From Pararhodobacter oceanensis (GTDB lineage Bacteria; Pseudomonadota; Alphaproteobacteria; Rhodobacterales; Rhodobacteraceae): a DNA stretch of 64,000 nt. Under the pieces are notes generated by a model. The model had not been told where the DNA came from. It was given only the letters and a program-made list of their open reading frames with translations, and did not search any database. The stretch covers positions 1-64,000 of the forward strand of contig NZ_QDKM01000005.1 in the NCBI RefSeq assembly GCF_003076755.1, in the 5' to 3' direction. Positions 36,321-45,498 of the stretch are shown here, piece by piece; the stretch's first letter is position 1; each line of letters opens with the position of its first letter. A program made the translations under genes and the position numbers.

Positions 36321-36398
36321 TTCGCAGGGGCGTCTGGCCTCTTGGAGGTGGCGGGTCATGTTGCTAGGCTTCGGCAAAATTGTAGCGGGAGTGATTTT

Positions 36399-37577
36399 AT
36401 GCGTGTGATGGTTCTTGCGGGGGCATTGGCGGCGATGCTGGCCTCGCCACTGGCGGCCCAGAATGGCTGTGGCGGCTCATGGTCGTCGTTTATCAACGGG
36501 TTGCGCGCGGAAGCGGTGCAAAACGGAGTGCCGCCACAAACCGCGGACCAGTTTTTCGGACGGCTGCGGCAGAATAATGAAGTGCTGCGCCTTGACCGCG
36601 CGCAGGGGTTTTTCCAGCGCCCGTTTATTGATTTCTCGCGCCGGTTGATCAGCCAGAACCGGATGGACCGCGCGCGGCAGATGATGCAGCAGCAAAGCCG
36701 GTTGTTCCAGCGCTTGCAGCGCGACTACGGGATTTCGCCCGGCGTGATGCTGGCGTTTTTGGCGTTTGAAACCGATTTTGGCGCGTTTCAGGGCGATATC
36801 AACACCGCCAATGCGCTGGCGACCTTGGCCCATGACTGCCGCCGCCCGCATATCTTCCGCCCGCAGATCCTTGCTTTTGCTGAACTTTACCGGCGTGGTG
36901 AGCTGGATCCGGCGACCACGGTCGGCGCTTGGGCTGGCGAGATCGGCATGGTGCAGATGTTGCCGCGCGATATCCTCAACCTCGGGGTGGATGGCGATGG
37001 CGATGGCCATGTCGATCCGCGCCGCTCGCTGGCGGATGCGGTGCTGTCGGGGGCGGCCTTGCTGCGCCATCATGGCTGGCAGGCCAACCAGCCGTGGATG
37101 CATGAGGTGGCGATCCCCGGCAATCTGGACCTGAGCCGCACCGGTCTGCGCACGCAGATGTCGGTGAGTGACTGGCGCAATCTGGGGGTGCAGCCGCGCC
37201 ACGGCAGCCTGCCCTCGGGCGGGATGCGCGCCTCGGTGATCCTGCCGCAGGGGCATCGCGGGCCAGCCTTCATGATCTTTGACAATTTCCGCGTGTTATT
37301 TGAATGGAATCAAAGCTTTACCTATGTCGCGACCGCCGCCTATTTCGCCACGCGGATCGAGGGGGCGCCGGTCTATAACGCGGGAAACCCCGAGGGCGGG
37401 CTGGATCAAAACCAGATGCGCGAGTTGCAGCGGCGGCTGGCGGGGCGCGGTTTTGATGTCGGCGGGATCGACGGGATTCTGGGCGCCGGCACGCGGGCGG
37501 CGGTGCAGGATGTGCAGCAGCAACTGGGCATGCCCGCCGATGGCTGGCCAACACCGGCGCTGCTGCGGCGCTTGTGA
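36399..37577 (+). CDS. Lytic murein transglycosylase (MltB-like) with peptidoglycan-binding domain
   Basis: 392 residues. Signal peptide (residues 1-20), then an MltB-family lytic transglycosylase domain with catalytic Glu124 in LAFLAFETDFGAFQGD, and GEIGMVQMLPRDILN as in the family. C-terminal PG_binding_1 domain (LQRRLAGRGFDVGGIDGILGAGTRAAVQDVQQQLG). Cleaves glycan strands to anhydro-muropeptides in the periplasm. GGGAG 7 bases before ATG. Confidence 0.93.
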   Translation: MRVMVLAGALAAMLASPLAAQNGCGGSWSSFINGLRAEAVQNGVPPQTADQFFGRLRQNNEVLRLDRAQGFFQRPFIDFSRRLISQNRMDRARQMMQQQSRLFQRLQRDYGISPGVMLAFLAFETDFGAFQGDINTANALATLAHDCRRPHIFRPQILAFAELYRRGELDPATTVGAWAGEIGMVQMLPRDILNLGVDGDGDGHVDPRRSLADAVLSGAALLRHHGWQANQPWMHEVAIPGNLDLSRTGLRTQMSVSDWRNLGVQPRHGSLPSGGMRASVILPQGHRGPAFMIFDNFRVLFEWNQSFTYVATAAYFATRIEGAPVYNAGNPEGGLDQNQMRELQRRLAGRGFDVGGIDGILGAGTRAAVQDVQQQLGMPADGWPTPALLRRL

Positions 37578-37742
37578 TCCGTGGCGGTGGGCCGCGCCGC
37601 CATTAACCATGATAACGCCGTATTCCGGGGCCTGAGGGCGCGGAATGCCGCATTGACGTGAGGTTTAGGCTTGATCGCGCGGCGCCTGCCTCCCTATGCT
37701 GGTGCAAAAATCACGGCGTATTTTAACACGGGAGAGTGACGT

Positions 37743-38084
37743 ATGGGACGTAGGGACGAATTGATCGCGAAATATGCGGATGATTTGAAGAATAAATGCG
37801 GCATGGAGCCGGATATGGCGCTGTTGACCAAGGTCACCATTGGCTGCGGCCCGTCGATCTATGACGCCGATGCCTCGACCGTGGCGGGCAGCCAGCCCGG
37901 CGAGATCGAGACGGTGAAAAACAATTTCCTGATCAAGAAGTTGGGATTGCCGGACGGGCCAGCACTAGATGAAGCGATCGCGGCGGTGATCGAGACTTAT
38001 GGTAAATCCGAGCGCAACAAGTATCGCGCGGTGGTTTACTATATGTTGACCAAACATTTCGGCAAGGAATCCGTCTACGGCTGA
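37743..38084 (+). CDS. DUF2853 family protein
   Basis: 113 residues matching DUF2853: YADDLKNKCGMEPDMALLTKVTIGCGPSIYD near the start and YRAVVYYMLTKHFGKESVY at the end. Function unknown; all-helical small cytosolic protein. GGGAG about 8 bases before ATG. Its 165-base upstream gap shows no other gene. Confidence 0.88.
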   Translation: MGRRDELIAKYADDLKNKCGMEPDMALLTKVTIGCGPSIYDADASTVAGSQPGEIETVKNNFLIKKLGLPDGPALDEAIAAVIETYGKSERNKYRAVVYYMLTKHFGKESVYG

Positions 38085-38321
38085 GCCGGATTTGACTAAA
38101 ATGCACCGCGCTCAATTGTTGCGCGCATAGGTTGTGCATGAGAGGGTAAGCGCAGGGCTAGGATGGCCCGGAACATACCCAGTTTCATGCGTGGTGCGAA
38201 GGGCGCGTGGGAGTAGGGGGTTTCGGGTAACCGGAACCCCCGACGCGGTTTAAGGGTCGGCTGCGATTTGCGGTGGCGCGGGCGTTGATCATTTGGGCCT
38301 CGGGCGGATTATTTGCAAATG

Positions 38322-39722
38322 CTAGGTCTGCGGCGCTGCGAAACCGAAGTGCTCGTAATCGCGGCGATAGGCGGCATAGGCCAGCGCGTGGCATTCCGCA
38401 TCAAGGATTGCGGATAGCGGCTCTTTGGTGGGCGGCTGATAGGGCGGCGGCGCGTCATGGCCGAGGCTCTGCGCGAGATATCTGAGGTCTTCGGCAAGTC
38501 GATCTTCGCGCAAGATTAAATCCGGCTGTATCGCCTGCGCGAAACCCGCGAGATTGGCAGATTGCGAGGCCCACATTGGCCAAGGCTGCAAGCCGGTCTG
38601 CCCCGAGACACTGGCGGCGCAGAACTTCAGGAAGGCTTTGAAAGCCGCGCGGTGGTCGCCCTCAGACATGCTGGCGGGGTCTTCGGGGAAGCGCGTGTCA
38701 AACAGCCGCGCCATATGTTCGCGCACCGCCTCGAATTCGCCGCTGACGACCTTGCTACTATAGACCTCAAGCGCGCGCATCAGCGGGTGGCGGATCACGG
38801 TGAAGGCGCGAAACCCGGGGTGACCGCGCCGCCATTTGGCCAGCCGCCCGTGGTCAAAATCATGCGGCAAAGCGGTCTCCTCCACCCCGTCGAGCGTGGC
38901 CAGCCAGCGGATCACGCTGGCTTCGGGCGCGCCGCGCAGGGGCAGGAACAGCAAGGGCGTCTGCGCACCGGCGTAACAGGCGGCCAACAGCGGGCCGCGG
39001 CGGACCTCGAACACCGGCGTGCGGCCAAGATCGAAACGGTCGATCCGCGCGAGACCGGGGGCGAGGTCTTCGGGGTTGCTGAGTTTGGCCTCCAAAGGCT
39101 CGGGGTTCTGCTTTTTCAATGCGCGCGGCAATTCCGTGAGCCGCGACGGCACACCCAGCCAGCGGGCAAGACCGTTGAGCACCTCAAGATCGTTCACATC
39201 GTCATAGCTGATGTAAAACGCCGATTGGCCGGTGCTCTGCAAAGCGCGCTGGATGCCGATTTGCACCTGTTGCATGCGGCTGAGATGGGTCTCGAATTCG
39301 GCGGCGTCGAAGGCGACCTTGGTCTGGCGGCGGTTGCTGACATCACCAAGCCGCCATTGGTTGGTCGCCGCGGCGATCTTGCGCGAGACATAGCTGTCCA
39401 AAGGATTGCGCGTCAGGATGATCTTGGCGCAACCGCTGTCATTCAAAACATGCTGCCAGATGCGCGGGTCATGGTCGTGAAACAGCCGGAACCCGACCAT
39501 CCGCCCGCCACCCGCGCGCGTGGCCATCATCAGCTTCCACGGGTCGGAGTCGCGCTCGGATTGACTGACGCCGAGATAGCTGTCGGTGCCGGCGCGGTTG
39601 ATGAAACCGGGGTTGAAGAGTTCGCCGTGGCATTCGATCCCCTCAATCGCATTGAGGTTGGATTCCAAGAGGTTAGAGCCGGTGCGCATCTCGGCCAGGA
39701 CGGTGAAATAGTCAAAAGCCAT
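38322..39722 (-). CDS. Sulfotransferase-like protein with a second, degenerate sulfotransferase-like half
   Basis: 466 residues. The N-terminal half has a PAPS 5'-phosphosulfate loop-like EMRTGSNLLES (11-21) and a 3'-phosphate motif ILTRNPLDSYVSRK (102-115), as in NodH/Stf0-type sulfotransferases. The C-terminal half repeats the theme with FLPLRGAPEASVIRW (259-273; lysine replaced) and VIRHPLMRALEVYSSKV (309-325), like Sulfotransfer_2 proteins, so it may be an inactive or differently specific second domain. Last gene of a glycan operon, 3 bases after the Branch-type GT. Likely sulfates surface polysaccharide. Confidence 0.75.
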   Translation of the reverse strand: MAFDYFTVLAEMRTGSNLLESNLNAIEGIECHGELFNPGFINRAGTDSYLGVSQSERDSDPWKLMMATRAGGGRMVGFRLFHDHDPRIWQHVLNDSGCAKIILTRNPLDSYVSRKIAAATNQWRLGDVSNRRQTKVAFDAAEFETHLSRMQQVQIGIQRALQSTGQSAFYISYDDVNDLEVLNGLARWLGVPSRLTELPRALKKQNPEPLEAKLSNPEDLAPGLARIDRFDLGRTPVFEVRRGPLLAACYAGAQTPLLFLPLRGAPEASVIRWLATLDGVEETALPHDFDHGRLAKWRRGHPGFRAFTVIRHPLMRALEVYSSKVVSGEFEAVREHMARLFDTRFPEDPASMSEGDHRAAFKAFLKFCAASVSGQTGLQPWPMWASQSANLAGFAQAIQPDLILREDRLAEDLRYLAQSLGHDAPPPYQPPTKEPLSAILDAECHALAYAAYRRDYEHFGFAAPQT

Positions 39723-39725
39723 AGG

Positions 39726-41423
39726 TCATTTCATCCGGTGCGAGGGGTCGGGGCTGGTCGGATTGAGCGGGAAATCCCCCATCAACACGGGCTGCATCCC
39801 CTGATTGCGCAGCTCTTGCAGGAAGGTGCCGAAGCCGCCGAGATCAACCAGATCGGGCAGGCGCAACAGGCGGGCCTGCGAATGCGGCGCGATCTCGTCA
39901 AATAGCAGATGCAGCGGCTCGGCGGGGTTTTCCAGAAACTCGGCCATCGTCCAGATGCGGATGCGGGCGCGGACATCGGGGGATTGCAGGATTTCCAGCA
40001 TCCGCGTCTCGATGCGCTGCAACCGCGCGGCCTCGCGGCGGACCTCGGTGCTGTCCTTGCCCGAGAGGTAGAGCGGCACCGCCCAAGCGCCGGAAATCAC
40101 CGAAATCTGCGCGTTGGAATCGCTGGCCATGAATGACAGGAGGTCAAAACGGTGGCCCTGCGTGTCGGCGGGGCCGAACTGGAAACACTGGCGTTCGCCG
40201 CGGGTGGACCACAGCAGGTTGGTCAGAAATGCGCGCGGGTTGTAGTCGCGCAGGGTGGCATTGTCGGAAAGCCCGCCGGTGAAGATCTTTTCGCGACCGG
40301 CGAATTCAGCCTTATGCGGCGCAAAGAGATGGCCGTGCACGCGGCAGGAGGCAACGGCGGCGAGCCAGCCCTCGAAGTCCTGAAACACCTCGGTGAAGCC
40401 TTGGAATACGGAATAGGGCTCGGCGGTTTTGCCGTTCTCGCGGTTTTTCACCGGAAAGCGGCTGGCCATATAGAGACCGGCGCGGCCGCGGATACGTTGC
40501 AATGTGGCGCGGGCGAAATGCCGGTCGATGCGGCTGGGCTGGGGCTCGGCACCCGAGACGCCGCCCTCACGCGGGGTGAGGAAATGCTCATAAAGCCGGT
40601 CGGCGCCGTGCCAGACCTTGCGCGCCATGAAGCATTCCGAGCGCCGCAACAGTTGCAGGTGATCGTCGTAAAACACATGCGGGCGGCCTTGGTGGTCGAA
40701 TTTCCCCAGCGTCGGCGAGCGGCTTTCAATGCGCCGCGCATGCAGCCGGACCAGCGTTTGAAAATAGCTCTCATCCGGGATCCAGACGCGTTTGAAATAG
40801 CGCTCATAATGCGGCGTCATCGGATCGCGCAGGATCGCATCCAGTGTTTGCCGCGTCAGACACCACCATTGCGAGCCGATATGCGGGGTCAGCCCGTCCG
40901 GCAACTCGCGTTTCACCCGCATGAGGCGCTGCGCATCGACCAGCCGATCAAACAGCCATTTGTTGCGTTTGAAGCCGATGGGGAAATGCAGGGTAAAACG
41001 CTCGTCCGAGAGACCGCCTTTGGTCCAGTTCACATCCGCCACATTGACCGATTCGATGAAATCACTGTCGGGATGGCGGCGCAGCCACGCCTCGAGATCG
41101 GCGATCGGGCGCAGCGGCAGACAGGCGCCGGACATCGAATAGACCCGCTCGACCTTGGGAAATTCATCCAGCATCTGCCGCGCGGCGCTCTGCATCGCGG
41201 CGACCAGCGACCATGTGCCCCATTCGCAGCGGTGGCGGCGCGCAAACCGCAGATCGGGCAGATCGGAGAGCGCGGTCTTGAAGGCGGCGTGATCCGTGGC
41301 ACTGACGCGGGCATCGACATGGATGACTATCGGACTGCCCGAGGCGGCGACAAACCGCGCCACCTGCGCCGCGCGGTCCAGTGCCGTATGCACCAGCATG
41401 ATGAAACCCAGACGCGCGCTCAT
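39726..41423 (-). CDS. Beta-1,6-N-acetylglucosaminyltransferase-like (core-2/Branch) glycosyltransferase with DUF5928-like C-terminus
   Basis: 565 residues. Residues about 1-280 match core-2/I-branching GTs (GT14-like): MLVHTALDRAAQVARFV, IVIHVDARV, CEWGTWSLVAAMQSAARQ, YSMSGACLPLRP and WIPDESYFQTLV. The remaining 285 residues (GYEIF-like VFQGFTEVFQDFEGWL, HLFAPHKAEFAG) resemble DUF5928 of Rhodobacterales. Start ATG at 41423 overlaps the previous gene's stop. Probably transfers a sugar to a surface glycan; donor unknown. Confidence 0.82.
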   Translation of the reverse strand: MSARLGFIMLVHTALDRAAQVARFVAASGSPIVIHVDARVSATDHAAFKTALSDLPDLRFARRHRCEWGTWSLVAAMQSAARQMLDEFPKVERVYSMSGACLPLRPIADLEAWLRRHPDSDFIESVNVADVNWTKGGLSDERFTLHFPIGFKRNKWLFDRLVDAQRLMRVKRELPDGLTPHIGSQWWCLTRQTLDAILRDPMTPHYERYFKRVWIPDESYFQTLVRLHARRIESRSPTLGKFDHQGRPHVFYDDHLQLLRRSECFMARKVWHGADRLYEHFLTPREGGVSGAEPQPSRIDRHFARATLQRIRGRAGLYMASRFPVKNRENGKTAEPYSVFQGFTEVFQDFEGWLAAVASCRVHGHLFAPHKAEFAGREKIFTGGLSDNATLRDYNPRAFLTNLLWSTRGERQCFQFGPADTQGHRFDLLSFMASDSNAQISVISGAWAVPLYLSGKDSTEVRREAARLQRIETRMLEILQSPDVRARIRIWTMAEFLENPAEPLHLLFDEIAPHSQARLLRLPDLVDLGGFGTFLQELRNQGMQPVLMGDFPLNPTSPDPSHRMK

Positions 41424-42430
41424 GCCCAGTTTCCTTTTGACATCAGCCCCATGATTTCGAGCTGCCGCCAGTTGATGAACCGCTCGGACCATTTGTTCCA
41501 CAGGTCGGTGCGGTCCTGCAGCCCCTCGGCATAGGCGTGGTATTCGCGACCGCTGGCGTAATGCTCACCGCGGGCGATTTCCTCCTGCGCTTTATCGGCC
41601 AGCGAGGCGATAAATTTGGCGTGCAGCAGGCAGCCCGAGGCTTTCTCACCGCCCAGCGTATCATAGGTCAGATTGAGCCCGCGCGGCAAAAGCATATGGG
41701 TCGAGGAGACATAGGCAAAGCTGCGGTGCCATTTGATCAGCGGCACTTTGTTGAGCGCGGGCGCGGCTTTGGGCTGGTCGGCAAAGAAGGCGCGGGCGCG
41801 CGGGCCGCCTTGGATCCACAGGTTGCGCTTGAAGCGGTTCATCGTGATCGCGTAATTGCCGCTGTCGAAATAGCTGGCGATTTCAAAGGGATTTTGCCCC
41901 TCGGCGCAGGGCTGCTCGCACACCGGCCCTTTCGGATACATATCCAAAATCAGCGTGCCGAAACTGCGCAGACCGGAATCGTCCAGCCAGTCGGTCAGCG
42001 CGCGCAGCGGGCGGGTGTCGCAGAACGGGTAGACGAAAAACTCGTCCACATCGACGACCAGCGCCCAGCGCCCGTGGGCGTATTTGCGCAACAGGGCGTT
42101 GATCCAATCCATCCCGAAACGCGCAGATTTATAGCTGGCGCGCGTCGACCAGAGCGAGACATCCGGCTGCGCGGCGAGATATTCGGCCGAGCCATCCTCG
42201 GAGCCGTTATCGACAAAGAGAAACTGCTCAACGCCGAGGTCGCGGTAATATTTGAGGAAATAGGGCAGGCGCGAACGTTCATTGCGGATGGTGGCGAACA
42301 GCAGCAGGCTGTTGGGTTTCAAGGCTTTGGTGCGGTCCTGCACGGGTTTGAGCGCCTGCGCCTTGCGACGTGCGCGGATCAGCCAGCGTTTGCGCATCCA
42401 GCGCAACCGATATGACCTCACTCCCCGCAC
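41420..42430 (-). CDS. Glycosyltransferase family 2-type protein (Glyco_tranf_2_4)
   Basis: 336 residues. LLLFATIRNERSRLPYFLKYYRDLGVEQFLFVDNGSEDGS is the signature of this GT2-like family, with VVDVDEFF as the DxD metal site and KWHRSFAYVSSTHMLLP downstream. Basic N-terminus. GTG start at 42430 with GGGAGG just upstream. Paralogue of the gene at 43162-44184. Operon with the Branch-type GT and the sulfotransferase-like gene. Confidence 0.83.
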   Translation of the reverse strand: MRGVRSYRLRWMRKRWLIRARRKAQALKPVQDRTKALKPNSLLLFATIRNERSRLPYFLKYYRDLGVEQFLFVDNGSEDGSAEYLAAQPDVSLWSTRASYKSARFGMDWINALLRKYAHGRWALVVDVDEFFVYPFCDTRPLRALTDWLDDSGLRSFGTLILDMYPKGPVCEQPCAEGQNPFEIASYFDSGNYAITMNRFKRNLWIQGGPRARAFFADQPKAAPALNKVPLIKWHRSFAYVSSTHMLLPRGLNLTYDTLGGEKASGCLLHAKFIASLADKAQEEIARGEHYASGREYHAYAEGLQDRTDLWNKWSERFINWRQLEIMGLMSKGNWA

Positions 42431-42538
42431 GCTGCCTCCCGTTTACTCAACCGTGATGATCCCGTCTAACCCGTTGCGAATGAGGATCAAAATGAAAAAA
42501 CCCTGTGTCTGCAGGAACGTGGCGGGATTGCCGCGGTT

Positions 42539-43165
42539 TCAGCGCCGCCGGAAGCCAAGATAGACGAAGGGCTGGCGCTGGCCTATGGGGGTTTCGTGTA
42601 TGTGTTCAAGGCTGACCAGCGGCTCGAACCCCTCGCCGATTTCCTGCGCCAGTTCCTCGGCGGAATAGCGCATCACCGGCAGGTTGCTGCAGCGCTGGGG
42701 CCCGTCACTGGCAAAGGTGCCGATCACTGCCATGCCACCGTGGCACAGGGCCAGGGTCATCGTGCGGATATAGGCGGCGCGGGTCTCGGGATCGGTGAGA
42801 AAATGGAACAGGGCGCGGTCATGCCAGAGGTCAAAGCGCGTCTCGGGGCGCCATTCGGTGACATCGCCGGTGATCCATTGCACCAGCGAAGCGCGGGCAC
42901 CGAGCCGGTCTTGCGAAACCTGCAGCGCCTCGGCCGAGAGATCGAGCACGGTGAGATCGCGCAGCCCATCGTCCAACAGCGCATCGACCAGCCTTGAGGT
43001 GCCGCCGCCGACATCCACCGCCCGCAGCTCTGCCCGCGCCCGATCCGGCAGGCCGATCTGGCGGATCACTTGCAGGGACAGGTCGGGCCTGTCTTCGAAC
43101 CAGGTCAGCGCTGCATCATCGCTGCTGCTATAGACCGCGTCCCAATGTTCTTGTCTGCTCGTCAT
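42539..43165 (-). CDS. Class I SAM-dependent methyltransferase
   Basis: 208 residues. SAM-binding motif I AVDVGGGTSRLVDALL (about 49-64), acidic motif II TVLDLSAEAL, post-I TGDVTEWRP and LWHDRALFHFL. Overlaps the preceding GT stop by 4 bases (ATGA), so it probably methylates the glycan product made by this operon, but some relatives act on small thiols; substrate not decidable. Confidence 0.85.
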   Translation of the reverse strand: MTSRQEHWDAVYSSSDDAALTWFEDRPDLSLQVIRQIGLPDRARAELRAVDVGGGTSRLVDALLDDGLRDLTVLDLSAEALQVSQDRLGARASLVQWITGDVTEWRPETRFDLWHDRALFHFLTDPETRAAYIRTMTLALCHGGMAVIGTFASDGPQRCSNLPVMRYSAEELAQEIGEGFEPLVSLEHIHETPIGQRQPFVYLGFRRR

Positions 43166-44184
43166 CCCCAGCCTCCGCGTGACATTAGACCCTCGGCTTC
43201 CAACTGCTGCCAGCCTCTATATAGGGTGGAATGCGGCGCCCACAAATCCGGCCCCGCCACCAGCGCGTCGTAATAGGGGGCGAAATCTTTGGGCGCGCCG
43301 AAATGCTCATGGCGGTGTTTTTCCTCGGCGGATTTGGCACTGACCTCGGGCAGGAACTTGCTGTGCAGCAACACGCCCGAGAGTTTCTCGCCGCCCGCAT
43401 CGTCGTAAATCCGGTTGAGATGGCGCGGCAGCAGCGTGTGGGTCGAGTTCAGATAGAGATAGCGCCAGTGCCATTTGACCAGCGGGATTTTGGTTAATGT
43501 CGGCCCGCGCTGCGGCGTGTCGGCAAAAAAGGCACGCGACCGGGGGCCGCCCTGGATCCACAGCGCCTGCGTGTCTGGCTTGCGGGTGATCGTGTAATTG
43601 CCCGTGTCATAATGGGTCAGCACCTCGCTCGGATCCTGCCCCGGCGTGTAGCGCTGCGCGGTGATCGGGCCTTTGGGATAGAGATCGAGCATCAAGGCGC
43701 CGAACACGCTCTCGCCCTCCGCCTCCAGCCAGTCGGTGAGCGCGGGCAGGGGGCGGGTCAGGTGATGCGGGTAGATCAACAGCTCATCAGCATCGACAGT
43801 GACGCACCAATGCCCGTGGCCGTATTTCATCAACAGGCCCTGCAGCCAATCCATACCAAAGCGCGCCTCACGGTAGCTTGCCTGCGTATGCCAGAGCGAG
43901 ACATCGGGTTGTTCCGCCAGCATCTCGCGGCTGCCGTCCGTGCTGGCGTTATCGACAATGAGGAAATGGCGCACACCAAGCGCGCGATAATGGCGCAGGA
44001 AATAGGGCAGCCGCGCGGCCTCGTTGCGCAGGGTGCAAAACAGCAGGATATCGCGCGGGCGGATCGCCTCGGTGCGATTGACCAATAGCGCCAACTCGCG
44101 GCGTTTGCGCAGCGCGCGGGCTAGCCGCTGTTGCCGCCGCCGCCGCCAGTTCAAGGCTTGAATTATCTGCGCCGCCGGACCCAT
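43162..44184 (-). CDS. Glycosyltransferase family 2-type protein (paralogue)
   Basis: 340 residues, colinear with the protein at 41420-42430: ILLFCTLRNEAARLPYFLRHYRALGVRHFLIVDNASTDGS, metal site TVDADELLIYP, KWHWRYLYLNSTHTLLPRHLN. First gene of the methyltransferase/GT/sulfotransferase run. ATG at 44184 chosen; GTG at 44187 is equally close to the GGGGGAG site. Confidence 0.83.
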   Translation of the reverse strand: MGPAAQIIQALNWRRRRQQRLARALRKRRELALLVNRTEAIRPRDILLFCTLRNEAARLPYFLRHYRALGVRHFLIVDNASTDGSREMLAEQPDVSLWHTQASYREARFGMDWLQGLLMKYGHGHWCVTVDADELLIYPHHLTRPLPALTDWLEAEGESVFGALMLDLYPKGPITAQRYTPGQDPSEVLTHYDTGNYTITRKPDTQALWIQGGPRSRAFFADTPQRGPTLTKIPLVKWHWRYLYLNSTHTLLPRHLNRIYDDAGGEKLSGVLLHSKFLPEVSAKSAEEKHRHEHFGAPKDFAPYYDALVAGPDLWAPHSTLYRGWQQLEAEGLMSRGGWG

Positions 44185-44207
44185 CACTCCCCCTTTGCGG
44201 CTTCATC

Positions 44208-44455
44208 TTGCCCTAAATACTCGCGGGGGTGAATTCGCCAAAGGCGAAGAGGGGGCCGCCAGCCCCCTCTTTTTTCTTCCTAAAGCGCGGAATCAAGGCG
44301 AAGCCGCCGCGCATCGCCAGACCGCCCGCACGGGCTGGCGATCTTTTTGGGGGCGGCGCATCGCTTAGTCCTTATTCGGATATAGCTGCCATAAAGCGCA
44401 TTGTTCCAAGGTTGGGTCGCCATCCCGCGGTCTGGCGATGCGCGGCTATCCGACA
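44208..44455. repeat. Composite repeat block (degenerate element A + family C copy)
   Basis: No gene in this 279-base gap. A degenerate A core (CCTAAATACTCGCGGGGG) is followed by the hairpin GGGGGC-CGCCA-GCCCCC and CTTTTTTC (44251-44276), a plus-strand terminator with no plus-strand gene nearby. Then come the C leader (GCGGAATCAAGGCGAAGCC, 44287) and one C unit (ATAAAGCGCATTGTTCC.., 44391). Confidence 0.7.
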
Positions 44456-44463
44456 GGTGCGGC

Positions 44464-45357
44464 TTATTGCGCCGCTTGGCGCATGGCCATCATATCGTAG
44501 ATATAATCTTCCAACTCGTCGCGCAGGTCTTCGCGGGCCAGCCCGAAGGAGAGCGTCGCCTGCAGGAACCCGGCCTTGGAGCCGCAGTCGAACCGCTGGC
44601 CCTGGAACCGGTAGCCGTAGACATTGTTGGACGTCTCGATCTCTTTGGCGATCGCATCGGTGAGCTGGATTTCCCCGCCCGCGCCGCTGGCCTGACCGTC
44701 GAGATTGCGCAGCACCTGCGGCGAGAGGATATAGCGGCCAATCGCGGCGAGGTTCGAAGGCGCGGTGCCCTGAGCGGGTTTTTCCACCATATTCTTGACC
44801 TTCAGCTTCGGACCAAGCCCGGCGTTCACGTCCAGAATACCATAGCTCGAGGTCATCTCCTCGGGCACTTCCATCGCCGCGACCATATTGCCGCCGGTCT
44901 CTTCATAGGCTTCGATCATCTGGCCGAGGCAGGGTTTGTCGGCAGCGATCACATCATCGGGCAGCAGCACCGCGAAAGGCTCATAGCCGATCAGATTGCG
45001 CGCGCACCAGACCGCATGCCCGAGACCCAGCGCCTGATTCTGGCGCACATAGGCAATCGCGCCCGAGGCCATGCAGGTCTGCTCATAGACATCCAGCAGC
45101 GCGGTCTTCTTCTTGGCTCTCAGCGTCGCCTCAAGATCGGGGGCGCGGTCAAAGTAATCCTCCAGCGCGCTTTTGCCGCGCGAGGTGACAAAGATGAACT
45201 CGGTGATGCCGGCCTCGCGGGCCTCGTCAATGGCGTATTGGATCAGCGGGCGGTCCACCAGCGTCAGAATTTCCTTGGGGATCGATTTCGTGGCCGGCAA
45301 GAAGCGCGTGCCCATGCCAGCGACGGGAAACACGGCTTTGGTAACTTTATTCTGCAT
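44464..45357 (-). CDS. galU: UTP-glucose-1-phosphate uridylyltransferase
   Basis: 297 residues. Nucleotidyltransferase start KAVFPVAGMGTRFLPATKSIPKE, LPDDVI metal site, VEKPAQGTAPSNLAAIGRYIL and FDCGSKAGFLQA. Makes UDP-glucose for exopolysaccharide and LPS, fitting both glycan clusters. The start at 45357 has GGAG 7 bases upstream; the 141-base gap to cysQ suggests its own promoter. Confidence 0.96.
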   Translation of the reverse strand: MQNKVTKAVFPVAGMGTRFLPATKSIPKEILTLVDRPLIQYAIDEAREAGITEFIFVTSRGKSALEDYFDRAPDLEATLRAKKKTALLDVYEQTCMASGAIAYVRQNQALGLGHAVWCARNLIGYEPFAVLLPDDVIAADKPCLGQMIEAYEETGGNMVAAMEVPEEMTSSYGILDVNAGLGPKLKVKNMVEKPAQGTAPSNLAAIGRYILSPQVLRNLDGQASGAGGEIQLTDAIAKEIETSNNVYGYRFQGQRFDCGSKAGFLQATLSFGLAREDLRDELEDYIYDMMAMRQAAQ

Positions 45358-45498
45358 CGGAAGACTCCAGCTGTACTTGTCATTTGACGGGCTTCTCCCG
45401 TCCACAAGCTCAGATGTGATCCTCAATCGGGGCGCGTTTATGGCCAGAACCCGAGAGTTTTGTGCTCATTTAAAGCAAATTCTCCGCGCCCCGCCACA

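Noticed and set aside
40152-41534. 460-codon plus-strand frame opposite the Branch-type glycosyltransferase
   Set aside because: Antisense shadow with no domain signature and no start signal.
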